Of a stretch of 64,000 bases of DNA, positions 15,289 through 24,734 are shown piece after piece; position 1 is the first letter of the stretch, and each line of letters starts with the position of its first letter. The stretch is from Actinocorallia sp039871655 (GTDB lineage Bacteria > Actinomycetota > Actinomycetes > Streptosporangiales > Streptosporangiaceae), in NCBI RefSeq assembly GCF_039871655.1, contig NZ_JBDPLZ010000003.1:682001-746000 (forward strand), given 5' to 3'. The notes beneath the pieces are model-generated. The model saw only the letters and a list, made by a program, of their open reading frames with translations. It had not been told where the DNA came from and did no database searches. A program made the position numbers and the translations under genes.

Positions 15289-17043
15289 CTACTCGACACC
15301 GAGGTTGAGGTAGTCGTACATGCCGCCGTAGCCGTTGCTGAGCGTCACGTTCGTGACGTTCGCGGGCCGGTACAGCAGCAGCTTGGCGTAGATGAGCGGC
15401 ACGATGCCCGCGTCCTCCATCACCAGCTGGTCGACCTTGGTGTAGCGGGCGTTGCGCGTCTCGGCGTTGGTGTCCTGGGCCGCCTCGTCGAGCAGCTGGT
15501 TGACCTCGGGCAGGTCGGTCTCCTGCAGGTTGGTGCCGCCGGAGGGCTTGATGGCCCGGCCGTCGACGATCTGCTGGAGGAAGCCGAAGCCCGACGGCCA
15601 GTCCGCGGCCCACGCCATGAGCATGAGGCCGACGCCGTTGTCGTGGACCCACTTGGGGGTGCCGGCGTACTTGTTGAAGTAGTCACCCGCGGGGACCTGG
15701 ACGATCTCGGTCTTGATGCCGGCCTTGGCCAGGCCCTGCTGGATGGCCTGCGCCGCGGCGACTTCCTTCGGCCGGTCGGACCGGGCCGAGATCTTGGTGG
15801 AGAAGCCGTTCGGCTGCCCGCAGGCGGCCAGCTCCTCCTTGGCCTTGGCCATGTCGCCGTGCTGGTCGGGGCCGACGGGGTAGCGGTCGGCCTTCTGGTA
15901 GCCGGTGACGCTCGGCGGCAGGATCGTCGTGGCGACCTCGCCGCCGGCGACGGGTCCGCCGAAGCCGGTCTGCGCGGCGACCTTGTCGGTCGCGTAGGCC
16001 ACGGCCCGGCGGCAGTGGACGTTGTCGAGCGGCTTCACCTTGCCGTTGACCGCCATGTAGCGCAGGTAGCCGGCGGTGACGTTGTCGGCGTTGGCCTTGT
16101 ACTGGGCGTTGCTCAGGACCTTGGGCTGCGCCGCGCCCTGGACGCCGGTGCCGGCGATGTCCATGTCGAGCGCGCCGGCCAGCAGCTTCTGGTCGAGGTC
16201 GTCGGCGTTCTGCTTGAGCGCGACCTCGATGTTGTCGGGCAGCGCCGTGCGCAGGGGGTCGGTCGCCTTGTCCCAGTGCGGGTTGCGCGACAGCTTCATG
16301 GCCTTGCCGCGCTCATAGCTGTCGATCTTGTAGGGGCCGGTGGAGACGATGCTCTTCTGGTACTCCAGGCCCTTGTCCTTGGCCCTGGGCACCGGCTGGG
16401 TCTGCATCGACACCAGGTAGTCGAACTCCGAGAACGCCTGGTTCAGGTGGAAGACGATGGTCTGGTCGTCCGGCGTCTCGATCGACTTCAGGCCCTCTTC
16501 GGACTTGTCCTTGTAGGGGCCCTGGTAGGGCGGGTTGTTGTCGACCAGGTACTGCTTGAAGTACTTGGGGCCGAGCTGAAGTTCCGCGCTGAAGTTCGAG
16601 CGCTCGACCGCGTACTTGACGTCCTTGGACGTGACCTCGGTGCCGTCGTCGAACTTGACGCCCTTGCGGATCTTGTACGTCCAGGTCTTGCCGCCGTCCG
16701 ACGGGGTGCCCAGTGCTTCGGCGAGGTCGGGGACGATCTCCTGGCTCTCCAGCCCGGTGCCCACCTTGAAGGTGGTCAGCGCCCGCCCGTACAGCCGTCC
16801 GAAGTTCTGGGAGAACGCGTAATACGTATCGCCCATGTCGGGCGAGTCCCAGTCGTCCGAGCTGGCGTAGCGGATGGTCCCCCCCTTCTTGTCCGAGGGG
16901 TTGACGACGCCCTTCTCAACGGCGTTGAAGCCGGAAGCACCCGAGTCTGACGAATCAGATGAATCATCCGAGCCGCAGGCCGCCAGGACCCCGCTCAGCA
17001 TCAGGCCGACCGCCACGATGGCGGTCGCTTTGAACTTGCCCAT
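15289..17043 (-). CDS. peptide-type ABC substrate-binding lipoprotein (family 5), copy 2
   Basis: A 584-residue SBP_bac_5 protein. The signal peptide ends in the lipobox LAAC, with Cys23 as lipidation site, followed by a Ser/Asp linker. The mature part shows the family pattern DLAEALGTPSDGGKTWTYKI and a KFDDGTEVTSKDVKYA segment. Family members bind peptides, nickel or sugars; the ligand cannot be read from sequence. It is clearly diverged from its copy-1 counterpart (21571-23322), unlike the ATPases, so the two importers may recognise different ligands. ATG 17043 with an AGAGGTG ribosome binding site. Confidence 0.9.
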   Translation of the reverse strand: MGKFKATAIVAVGLMLSGVLAACGSDDSSDSSDSGASGFNAVEKGVVNPSDKKGGTIRYASSDDWDSPDMGDTYYAFSQNFGRLYGRALTTFKVGTGLESQEIVPDLAEALGTPSDGGKTWTYKIRKGVKFDDGTEVTSKDVKYAVERSNFSAELQLGPKYFKQYLVDNNPPYQGPYKDKSEEGLKSIETPDDQTIVFHLNQAFSEFDYLVSMQTQPVPRAKDKGLEYQKSIVSTGPYKIDSYERGKAMKLSRNPHWDKATDPLRTALPDNIEVALKQNADDLDQKLLAGALDMDIAGTGVQGAAQPKVLSNAQYKANADNVTAGYLRYMAVNGKVKPLDNVHCRRAVAYATDKVAAQTGFGGPVAGGEVATTILPPSVTGYQKADRYPVGPDQHGDMAKAKEELAACGQPNGFSTKISARSDRPKEVAAAQAIQQGLAKAGIKTEIVQVPAGDYFNKYAGTPKWVHDNGVGLMLMAWAADWPSGFGFLQQIVDGRAIKPSGGTNLQETDLPEVNQLLDEAAQDTNAETRNARYTKVDQLVMEDAGIVPLIYAKLLLYRPANVTNVTLSNGYGGMYDYLNLGVE

Positions 17044-17095
17044 GTGACCGGCACACCTCTTTTTCTGTGATGGAGGATGACGAACCCGGTGGGGT

Positions 17096-18088
17096 TCATC
17101 TGGCCCGGGGGTCGAGCGCGTCGCGCAGCCCGTCCCCGAGCAGGTTGAAGGCCAGGACCGTGATGAAGATCGCGAGGCCCGGAACGATCATGAAGAGCGG
17201 CGTGTTCTGGTAGGTGGGCACCGCCAGCGTGAGCATGCCGCCCCAGGAGGGCGCCGGAGGGATGACGCCGACGCCCAGGAAGGACAGCGCCGCCTCGAAG
17301 AGGATGTTCGTGGGGATCAGCAGCGTCGCGTAGACGATGATCGGCGCCACCAGGTTGGGCAGGACCTCGCGGAAGAAGACGTGGAAGTGCCCCGCGCCCA
17401 GGCTGCGGGAGGCGTCGATGAACTCCCGCTCGCGCAGCGACAGGGTCTGGCCTCTGATGATGCGGCCGATGTAGGGCCAGTTGAAGAAGCCGATCACGAA
17501 GATCAGCACCGACACCCGCAGCCCGTTGCCCTTGATTCCCATCACCCCGTCGCCGGGCACCACGCCCACCAGCGCGATCGCGAACAGCAGCAGCGGGAAG
17601 GCCAGGAAGACGTCCATCGCCCGGCTGATCAGGGTGTCGAACCAGCCGCCGAAGTAGCCGGCGAGCCCGCCGAGGACCACGCCGATCAGGACCGACAGCA
17701 GGGTGGCCGCGGCGGCGACCAGCAGGGAGATGCGGGCTCCCACCAGGACGCGCGCGAGCAGGTCGCGGCCGGTGGTGGGGTCGACGCCCAGCGGGTGGTC
17801 CCAGCTGATGCCCGAGTGCAGCCAGCCGTCCTTGGGCCGCTGGTAGGTCGCGTCGATCAGGTCCTGGTTGTACTCCAGCGGGTCGGGGGTGAACCAGGGG
17901 CCGACGATCGCGGCGAGGATCAGCAGCAGGATGACGGCCCCGCCGCCGAGGGCCACCTTGTCCCGCCTGAGCCGCAGCCAGGCGATCTGCCAGAGCGAAC
18001 GGCCCTCGATGGACTTGCCGAGGCCCTTCAGTAGATCCTCTGGGCGGGCCTCGGCCTCGCTCTTCGAGACCTCGATCGGTGCGGCCAC
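17096..18088 (-). CDS. oligopeptide/dipeptide ABC importer permease C, copy 2
   Basis: A 330-residue DppC/OppC permease. A cytoplasmic N-terminal tail with APIEVSKSE is followed by one helix, an extracytoplasmic segment and the five-helix transporter core with EAA loop (EREFIDASRSLGAG). GTG 18088 is chosen because GGAGG lies 9 nt upstream and because the copy-1 protein then has exactly the same length. It is the first gene of the operon, an unusual place for the C subunit, before the binding protein. Confidence 0.88.
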   Translation of the reverse strand: MAAPIEVSKSEAEARPEDLLKGLGKSIEGRSLWQIAWLRLRRDKVALGGGAVILLLILAAIVGPWFTPDPLEYNQDLIDATYQRPKDGWLHSGISWDHPLGVDPTTGRDLLARVLVGARISLLVAAAATLLSVLIGVVLGGLAGYFGGWFDTLISRAMDVFLAFPLLLFAIALVGVVPGDGVMGIKGNGLRVSVLIFVIGFFNWPYIGRIIRGQTLSLREREFIDASRSLGAGHFHVFFREVLPNLVAPIIVYATLLIPTNILFEAALSFLGVGVIPPAPSWGGMLTLAVPTYQNTPLFMIVPGLAIFITVLAFNLLGDGLRDALDPRAR

Positions 18089-18226
18089 GCTTACGAACCT
18101 CCGCAACAGGCGTCATCGCCGGAAAGCTGTCTTGGAGAATCTGCTGGCGCGGACCGGGGGCGCACCAGCCCCCGTATCTGGATCGTGATCCCGTCGTTGC
18201 CCGACCAACACCTGTTCCTGACAGAG

Positions 18227-18265
18227 AAGCGGACATATGTTGCACATAGCAACTTATGTCCGCTT
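18227..18265. promoter_or_regulatory. long inverted repeat upstream of importer copy 2 (candidate operator)
   Basis: Arms 18228-18243 (AGCGGACATATGTTGC) and 18249-18264 match in inverted orientation at 15 of 16 positions around a 5-nt spacer, and one more flanking pair can be added. It lies about 140 nt upstream of the permease C start, in an AT-richer stretch. There is no T-run after either arm, so an operator or RNA-processing stem is more likely than a terminator. Confidence 0.55.
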
Positions 18266-18392
18266 TGACCCTATTTTTCGAAATGGGGGATACCGGGAAG
18301 TTTTCGCGGCCGATACCGGCCAGAAGAAGGTCGTCCGGTCTCCCCCGCGGAGGGCCGGAGATCGTCCGTCACCGGGATCCGCGGGCGAGATC

Positions 18393-19388
18393 TCAGGAGC
18401 CGTCGTTCTCCGGGAAGTGGCAGGCGACCTGCTGGCCCGAACGCTTCTCCTCCAACGGAGGCTGCACCGTCCTGCACACCTCCTGCGCCTTCCAGCACCG
18501 CGTGTGGAAGTGACAACCCGGAGGCGGGTTCAGCGGGCTGGGCACGTCGCCCTTCAACCGGATGCGCTCCCGCTCCCGCCGCGCGTTCGGATCGGGAATC
18601 GGCACCGCCGACAGCAGAGCGTTCGTGTAGGGATGCATCGGCCGCGTGTAGAGGTCCGCCTGATCGGCCACCTCCACGATCCGACCCAGATACATCACCG
18701 CCACCCGATCCGAGATATGCCGCACCACCGACAGGTCATGCGCGATCACCACATAGGTCAACCCCAGCTCGTCCTGAAGGTCCTCCAGCAGGTTCACCAC
18801 CTGCGCCTGAATCGAGACGTCCAGAGCCGACACCGGCTCATCCGCCACGATCAACTTCGGCTTCAACGCCAGAGTGCGGGCGATGCCGATCCGCTGACGC
18901 TGACCACCGGAGAACTCGTGCGGATACCGGTTGTAATGCTCAGGGTTGAGACCCACCAGCTCAAGCAGCTCCTGCACCGCCTTCTTCACCCCGTTCGGAG
19001 TGTCGATGCTCTGCAGATGGAACGGGGCACCCACGATCGAACCCACCGTCTTACGCGGGTTCAACGACGAATACGGATCCTGGAAGATCATCTGGATGTC
19101 GCGGCGCAAAGGACGCATCCGCCGCTGCGACAGACCCGCGATCTCCTCACCCTCGAACCGGATGCTCCCCGACGACGCATCCAGCAACCGCATGATCATC
19201 CGACCCGTGGTCGTCTTGCCGCAGCCCGACTCCCCCACCAGCCCCAGAGTCTCACCCCGGTTCACCGAGAACGACACACCGTCGACCGCCTTGACCGCCG
19301 CCACCTGACGACGCAGCAGACCCGCGTGCACCGGAAAATGCTTACGCAGGTCGGTGACCTCCAGCAGCGGGGTTCCTGAGGTACTCAA
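18393..19388 (-). CDS. oligopeptide/dipeptide ABC importer ATPase F, copy 1
   Basis: A 331-residue ATPase, the last gene of the copy-1 operon. Walker A GESGCGKTT, signature FSGGQRQR and Walker B LIVADEPVSALD are intact. The start is an unusual TTG at 19388; a stop lies in the same frame just upstream, so no longer form is possible. The frame opens 1 nt after the stop of the D gene. About 98 bp at the 3' end are identical to copy 2, including synonymous sites. Confidence 0.9.
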   Translation of the reverse strand: MSTSGTPLLEVTDLRKHFPVHAGLLRRQVAAVKAVDGVSFSVNRGETLGLVGESGCGKTTTGRMIMRLLDASSGSIRFEGEEIAGLSQRRMRPLRRDIQMIFQDPYSSLNPRKTVGSIVGAPFHLQSIDTPNGVKKAVQELLELVGLNPEHYNRYPHEFSGGQRQRIGIARTLALKPKLIVADEPVSALDVSIQAQVVNLLEDLQDELGLTYVVIAHDLSVVRHISDRVAVMYLGRIVEVADQADLYTRPMHPYTNALLSAVPIPDPNARRERERIRLKGDVPSPLNPPPGCHFHTRCWKAQEVCRTVQPPLEEKRSGQQVACHFPENDGS

Positions 19389-19389
19389 C

Positions 19390-20457
19390 TCACTTCACCT
19401 TCTCCAGGTTCGGCTGGATCTGGGTCTCCCAGATCCGCTGGCGCCGCTCGGCGGACAGGTGGCAGGCGACCAGGTGGCCGGGGTCGCCGGCCGGCCGCAG
19501 TTCGGGCACCTCGGTGACGCTGCGCCCCTCGTTGAGGTCGGCGTAGGCGCACCGGGGGTGGAACGCGCACCCCGACGGCAGGTTGATCAACGACGGAGGC
19601 GTGCCCTTCACCGGCATCAACCGCTCCGAACGGTCCCGGTCCAGCCGCGGCATCGACCCCAGCAGACCCCACGTGTAGGGGTGGGCCGGAGAGTGGAAGA
19701 TCTCCTGGACGTCGCCCTGCTCGACGGAGCGGCCCCCGTACATCACCATGATCCGGTCCGACAGTTCGGCGACGACGCCGAGGTCGTGGGTGATCATGAT
19801 GATCGCCGAATTGAACTCCTCCTGCAGATCCCGCAACAGATCCAGAATCTGCGCCTGCACCGTCACATCCAACGCCGTCGTCGGCTCATCAGCGATCAAC
19901 AACTCCGGATCACACGACAACGCCATCGCGATCATCGCCCGCTGCCGCATACCACCCGAGAACTGATGCGGATAATCATCCACCCGCTTGGCCGGAGTCG
20001 GAATCCCCACCCGACCCAGCAGATCCACCGCGTGCTTACGCGCCACCTTCTTCGACACATCATGATGAATCCGATAAGCCTCAACAATCTGAGAACCCAC
20101 CGAATAGAACGGATGCATCGCCGACAACGGATCCTGAAAGATCATCGCCATCTTCCGGCCCCGCAGCCTGCGGACCTCCTCAGGGGACGCCCCGACGAGT
20201 TCCTTGCCGTTCAGCCAGATCTCCCCCGACATCCGGCAGTTGCGGCGGTTGTGCAGGCCCAGGATGCCCAGGCTCGTCACCGACTTGCCCGAACCCGACT
20301 CCCCCACGATCCCCAGCGTCTGCCCGCGCTCGAGCTGAAAGCTCAGCCCGTCCACGGACTTCACCAGGCCGTCGTCGGTCGGGAAATGGATCCTCAGGTC
20401 ACGGACCTCGAGAAAGGGCCGCGGCCCGGTGGCGGGAGGAACGGATGCGATCTTCAC
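19390..20457 (-). CDS. oligopeptide/dipeptide ABC importer ATPase D, copy 1
   Basis: A 355-residue ATPase with Walker A GESGSGKSV, signature FSGGMRQR and Walker B LLIADEPTTALD. The last base of its first codon is shared with the end of the permease B gene, so the two are coupled. The N-terminal tail differs from copy 2, the middle is nearly identical in DNA, and the C-terminal oligopeptide domain is diverged after SGCAFHPRCAYAD. This mosaic pattern fits local gene conversion. Confidence 0.92.
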   Translation of the reverse strand: MKIASVPPATGPRPFLEVRDLRIHFPTDDGLVKSVDGLSFQLERGQTLGIVGESGSGKSVTSLGILGLHNRRNCRMSGEIWLNGKELVGASPEEVRRLRGRKMAMIFQDPLSAMHPFYSVGSQIVEAYRIHHDVSKKVARKHAVDLLGRVGIPTPAKRVDDYPHQFSGGMRQRAMIAMALSCDPELLIADEPTTALDVTVQAQILDLLRDLQEEFNSAIIMITHDLGVVAELSDRIMVMYGGRSVEQGDVQEIFHSPAHPYTWGLLGSMPRLDRDRSERLMPVKGTPPSLINLPSGCAFHPRCAYADLNEGRSVTEVPELRPAGDPGHLVACHLSAERRQRIWETQIQPNLEKVK

Positions 20458-21470
20458 TAGTTCAGCCTCACCCTCGGGTCGACGACGGCGTACAGGATGT
20501 CCACGATCAGGCTGGCCAGCACGATGAAGATGGTGGCCAGCAGCACCACGCCCATCACCATCGGCAGGTCCCCCGACGCGATCGAGTCGATGGACAGGGC
20601 CCCGAGCCCTGCGAAACCGAACGTCTTCTCGGTGAGGACGGCGCCGCCCAGAAGCAGCCCCAGGTCAAGTCCAAAGACGGTCAGGATCGGCGTCAAGGAC
20701 GCGCGCAGCGCATGCTTGGTGATCACCGTCTTCTCCGGAAGCCCCTTCGCACGGGCCGTCCGGATGAAGTCCTCGTTCAACGTCTCCAGCATCCCCGCAC
20801 GCGTCAACCGCGCGTACAGAGCCGCGTACAGGAACGCCAACGTCACCCAGGGAAGAATCAGGTTGTAGGCCCAGTCCACCGGGTTGTCCAGGAAGGGCTT
20901 GTAGGCCACGCCGTCGGGCCAGAGCTTGAGCCCGTAGGCGAACACGGCCAGGGACACCAGGCCGGTGAAATAAATGGGAAGCGACACACCCGCCAGAGCC
21001 GTCATCATGGCGAGCCGGTCGAAGACGCTGCCGCGCTTCAGCGCGGAGACGATGCCGATGCCGACGCCGGCGACCAGCCAGATGACGGCCGCGCCGACGG
21101 CCAGTGACAACGTCACCGGCGCCCGGTCGACCAGGGTGGGCAGGACGGGCTCGGAGTTGCGGAACGAGTACCCCAGGCAGGGCGCCGGGCACTTCATGAC
21201 ACTCGGCCCGTTGCTGAACTCCTGGCCCGCCACGATCCCCTTGACGTACCGGCCGTACTGCACGGCGATCGGGTCGTCCAGGCCGAGCCGCTCCTTGATG
21301 TCGGCGATCGCCTCCTGCGTCGGGGCCTTGCCCGCGTAGGAGGCGGCCAGCTGGTCGGTGGTCTGACCGGCCAGCTTCGGCAGCAGGAAGAAGATGCCGA
21401 AGGTGACCATGCTGACGATCACCAGCATGGCGACCGCGCCGAAGAGGCGCCTGACGATGAATGCGAACAC
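20457..21470 (-). CDS. oligopeptide/dipeptide ABC importer permease B, copy 1
   Basis: A 337-residue DppB-type permease with an N-terminal helix, extracytoplasmic loop with CPAPCLGYSF, and EAA loop EDFIRTARAKGLPEKT. It is highly similar to the copy-2 permease throughout. A perfect 11-bp stem-loop lies between the binding-protein stop and this start. Confidence 0.9.
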   Translation of the reverse strand: MFAFIVRRLFGAVAMLVIVSMVTFGIFFLLPKLAGQTTDQLAASYAGKAPTQEAIADIKERLGLDDPIAVQYGRYVKGIVAGQEFSNGPSVMKCPAPCLGYSFRNSEPVLPTLVDRAPVTLSLAVGAAVIWLVAGVGIGIVSALKRGSVFDRLAMMTALAGVSLPIYFTGLVSLAVFAYGLKLWPDGVAYKPFLDNPVDWAYNLILPWVTLAFLYAALYARLTRAGMLETLNEDFIRTARAKGLPEKTVITKHALRASLTPILTVFGLDLGLLLGGAVLTEKTFGFAGLGALSIDSIASGDLPMVMGVVLLATIFIVLASLIVDILYAVVDPRVRLN

Positions 21471-21483
21471 TGTGGAGCGGCCC

Positions 21484-21517
21484 GGTGAGCGCGGCCCCCG
21501 GAGGGACCGCGCTCACC
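21484..21517 (-). promoter_or_regulatory. intercistronic stem-loop between binding protein and permease B, copy 1
   Basis: GGTGAGCGCGG and CCGCGCTCACC form a perfect 11-bp stem with a 12-nt loop. It is at the same gene junction as 15201-15234 but unrelated in sequence, so the structure rather than the sequence seems to be kept. Confidence 0.55.
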
Positions 21518-21570
21518 TCTCGGCCTTCACCTGCCTTCTGCGGTGATCAGACGAACCGAGCGGACGTGGG

Positions 21571-23322
21571 CTACTTCACGCCCATGTTGAGGTAGCTGTA
21601 CATACCGCTCCAACCGGCGGCCACGAACACGTTCGTGACGTTCGCGGGGCGGTACAGCAGCTGGTTGGCGTAGGTCAGCGGGACGATGTCCGCGCTCTCC
21701 ATGACGGCCTTGTCGACCTGGGTGTAGATCGCGTTGCGCTCGTCGGTGTCGGTCTCCTTCGTCGCGGCGTCGAACATGGCGTTCACGGCCTTGATGTCGG
21801 TCTCCGACAGGTTGGTGTTGCCCGCGGGCTTGATCGCCCGGCCGTCCACGACCTGCTGGAGGAAGCCGAAGCCGGACGGCCAGTCGGCGCCCCACTTCAT
21901 CATGGCCAGGCCGACCTTGTTGGACTTCATGAACGCCGGGGAGCCCGCGTACTTGGTGAAGTAGTCACCCGACGGGTAGCTCTTGATCTCGACCTTGATG
22001 CCGACCTTGGCCAGGCCCTGCTGGATCGCCTGGGCGGCGGCCATCTCCTTGGGACGGTCGGCGCGGGCGGTCAGCGTGGTGGAGAAGCCGTTCGGCTGCC
22101 CGCACGCGGCCAGCTGCTCCTTGGCCTTGGCCTGGTCGCCGGCGTTGCCGGCCGACGGGTACAGGTCGAACTTCTCGTGTCCGGTCACCGACGGCGGCAG
22201 GATGGTGGAGGCGACGGCGCCGCCGGCGACGGGGCCGCCCAGGCCGGTCTGCACGGAGACCTTGTCGACGGCGAACTGCACGGCCTTGCGGCAGGCGGCG
22301 TTGTCGAACGGGGCGGTCCTGGTGTTGATCGCCATGTAGGTCAGCGTGCTGCCGGTGGCGACGTCGGTGTGCTGCTTCTGGGCGCTGTTGCCCAGGACCT
22401 TCGGCTGGGCCGCGGTGGCCAGGCCGGCGCCGGCCAGGTCCATGTGGACCGCGCCGGACAGCAGGCGGTTGTCGATGTCGTCCTGGTTCTGGTTGAGCGC
22501 GACGGAGATGGTGTCCGGCAGCGCCTTGCGCAGCGGGTCGGTCCCGGCCGCCCAGTTCGGGTTGCGCGAGAGCTTCATCTCCTTGCCCGGCACGTAGGAG
22601 TCGACCTTGTACGGGCCGGAGGAGACCATCTGCTTCTTGTAGTTCACGCCGGTGTCCTTGGCCCGCGGGACCGGGGCGGTCTGCGGCATGGCGGCCAGGT
22701 AGTCGAACTCCGAGAACGGCGTGTTCAGGTGGAAGACGATGGTGTGGTCGTCCGGCGTCTCGATGGACTTCAGGCCGTCCTTGGACTTGTCCTTGTAGGG
22801 GCCCTTGTATCCGCCGGGGTTGTCGACCAGGTACTGCTGGAAGTACTTGGGGCCGAGCTGGAGCTCGGAGGTGAAGTTCGAGCGCTCGACGGCGTACTTG
22901 ACGTCCTTGGACGTGACCTCGGTGCCGTCGTCGTACTTGACGCCCTTGCGGATCTTGTAGGTCCAGGTCTTTCCGCCGTCCGACGGGGTGCCCGCGGACT
23001 CGGCGAGGTCCGGCACGACCTCCAGGCCGTCGGTGCCCGGCGCGTCGTTGAAGGTCATCAGCGCCCGCGAGTAGTAGCGGGCGAAGTTCCAGGAGAAGGC
23101 GTAGTAGGTGTCGCCGGGGTCGGGCGAGTCCCAGTCGCTCGACATCGCGAAGGACAGGTTGCCGCCCTTCTTGTCCGAGGGGTTGACGACCGCGGTGTTG
23201 GCCGCGTCCGCCTTGGCCGCGGAGCCCGAGGTACCCGACTCGGAGTTCCCACCGCAGGCGGTGAGCCCGGCGGCGAGCACCGCGCCCGCCGCGAGGGACG
23301 CCCCGATCTTGATCTTGTTCAT
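21571..23322 (-). CDS. peptide-type ABC substrate-binding lipoprotein (family 5), copy 1
   Basis: A 583-residue SBP_bac_5 lipoprotein. The signal peptide ends in LTAC with Cys23 as lipidation site. The family pattern (DLAESAGTPSDGGKTWTYKI, KYDDGTEVTSKDVKYA) is present, and the C-terminal part has WGADWPSGFGFLQQVVDGRAI, conserved in both copies and probably near the ligand pocket. Many other positions differ from copy 2. Ligand unknown. Confidence 0.9.
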   Translation of the reverse strand: MNKIKIGASLAAGAVLAAGLTACGGNSESGTSGSAAKADAANTAVVNPSDKKGGNLSFAMSSDWDSPDPGDTYYAFSWNFARYYSRALMTFNDAPGTDGLEVVPDLAESAGTPSDGGKTWTYKIRKGVKYDDGTEVTSKDVKYAVERSNFTSELQLGPKYFQQYLVDNPGGYKGPYKDKSKDGLKSIETPDDHTIVFHLNTPFSEFDYLAAMPQTAPVPRAKDTGVNYKKQMVSSGPYKVDSYVPGKEMKLSRNPNWAAGTDPLRKALPDTISVALNQNQDDIDNRLLSGAVHMDLAGAGLATAAQPKVLGNSAQKQHTDVATGSTLTYMAINTRTAPFDNAACRKAVQFAVDKVSVQTGLGGPVAGGAVASTILPPSVTGHEKFDLYPSAGNAGDQAKAKEQLAACGQPNGFSTTLTARADRPKEMAAAQAIQQGLAKVGIKVEIKSYPSGDYFTKYAGSPAFMKSNKVGLAMMKWGADWPSGFGFLQQVVDGRAIKPAGNTNLSETDIKAVNAMFDAATKETDTDERNAIYTQVDKAVMESADIVPLTYANQLLYRPANVTNVFVAAGWSGMYSYLNMGVK

Positions 23323-23377
23323 AGTGCTGAGCGCACCTCTCTGGGAACTTGCAGGGAGAACACGAACCCGTGGGGGT

Positions 23378-24370
23378 TCACCGGGCCCGGGGGTCGAGCG
23401 CGTCGCGCAGCCCGTCCCCGAGCAGGTTGAAGGCCAGGACGGTGATGAAGATCGCCAGACCTGGGATGATCATGAAGAACGGCGTGTTCTGGTAGGTGGG
23501 CACCGCCAGCGTGAGCATGCCGCCCCAGGAGGGGGTGGGCGGGTTCACGCCGACACCCAGGAAGGACAGCGCCGCCTCGAAGAGGATGTTCGTGGGGATC
23601 AGCAGCGTCGCGTAGACGATGATCGGCGCCACCAGGTTGGGCAGCAGCTCCTTGAACAGCACGTAGCCGTGACCGGCGCCGAGGCTGCGGGAGGCGTCGA
23701 CGAACTCCCGCTCGCGCAGCGACAGGGTCTGGCCCCGGACGATGCGGCCGATGTAGGGCCAGTTGAAGAAGCCGATCACGAAGATCAGTACCGACACCCG
23801 CAGCCCGTTGCCCTTGATGCCGAACACCTCGCCGGGCACCACTCCCACCAGCGCGATCGCGAACAGCAGCAGCGGGAAGGCCAGGAAGACGTCCATCGCC
23901 CGGCTGATCAGGGTGTCGGCCCAGCCGCCGAAGTAGCCGGCCAGCACGCCCATGACGGTGCCGATCAGCACCGACAGCAGCGTCGCCAGGAACGCCACCA
24001 GCAGCGAGATGCGGGCCCCCGAGACGATTCTCGACAGCATGTCGCGGCCGGTGGTGGGCTCCACCCCCAGCGGGTGGTCCCAGCTGATGCCCGAGTGCAG
24101 CCAGCCGCCCTTGGGCCGCTGGTAGGTCGGGTCGATGAGGCCCTGGTTGTAGACCGTGGGGTCCTGCAGGAAGAGCGGGCCGAAGATCGCGGCCACGATC
24201 AGCAGGACGATGACCACCGCCCCGCCCAGCGCCGCCTTGTCGCGCTTGAGGCGGAGCCAGGCGATCTGCCCCAGGGAGCGGCCCTGGATGGCCTTCCCGG
24301 AGACCCCCTGCAGAACGTCTTCCGGATGGGCCTCGACCTCGCCCTTGGAGACCTCGATGGGCGCGGTCAC
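23378..24370 (-). CDS. oligopeptide/dipeptide ABC importer permease C, copy 1
   Basis: A 330-residue DppC-type permease, first gene of the copy-1 operon. N-terminal tail TAPIEVSKGE, one helix, a loop and the EAA-containing five-helix core (EREFVDASRSLGAG). The GTG start at 24370 has GGGAGG 5 nt upstream. Gene order C-A-B-D-F is the same as in copy 2. Confidence 0.9.
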   Translation of the reverse strand: MTAPIEVSKGEVEAHPEDVLQGVSGKAIQGRSLGQIAWLRLKRDKAALGGAVVIVLLIVAAIFGPLFLQDPTVYNQGLIDPTYQRPKGGWLHSGISWDHPLGVEPTTGRDMLSRIVSGARISLLVAFLATLLSVLIGTVMGVLAGYFGGWADTLISRAMDVFLAFPLLLFAIALVGVVPGEVFGIKGNGLRVSVLIFVIGFFNWPYIGRIVRGQTLSLREREFVDASRSLGAGHGYVLFKELLPNLVAPIIVYATLLIPTNILFEAALSFLGVGVNPPTPSWGGMLTLAVPTYQNTPFFMIIPGLAIFITVLAFNLLGDGLRDALDPRAR

Positions 24371-24670
24371 GCGGCCTCCCTAAGCTCGCTCACGCACGTT
24401 CCTCTCCTGCCACCGGACACCAGCCGCCTCAGCCGTGGTGTACGTGCCCCTTGTACCGACGCCGTGGTCGGCGCCAAGGCGCGCAAGGCAGCCCTCTTAA
24501 CAGAAAGTTACCGTCTGATGACGCATCTCGGACTCCTCTTCGCCTGATGGAAGAACTTCCGTCATGAAGCCGAATTCGGACACGCCGGAAGAGAGTATCC
24601 ATGCGACCGGATAGGAATTTGTTCCCGAAGGCCACTATCGCCGAAAAATTTACGTTTCCGAGTCATACGT

Positions 24671-24683
24671 GTGATCTGATCAC
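24671..24683. promoter_or_regulatory. palindrome, candidate operator
   Basis: GTGATCTGATCAC is a perfect odd palindrome, reminiscent of CRP/FNR- or GntR-class half-sites (TGATC). It lies 300 nt from the importer start. Confidence 0.35.
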
Positions 24684-24734
24684 TGGTTTTTCACCCGAAG
24701 GAACGAAAGATATCCCTTGTGACCATGAGGTCAG

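Noticed and set aside
12101..20457. Repeated blocks as insertion sequences
   Set aside because: The repeats are homologous coding parts of two importer operons, with no inverted ends or transposase.
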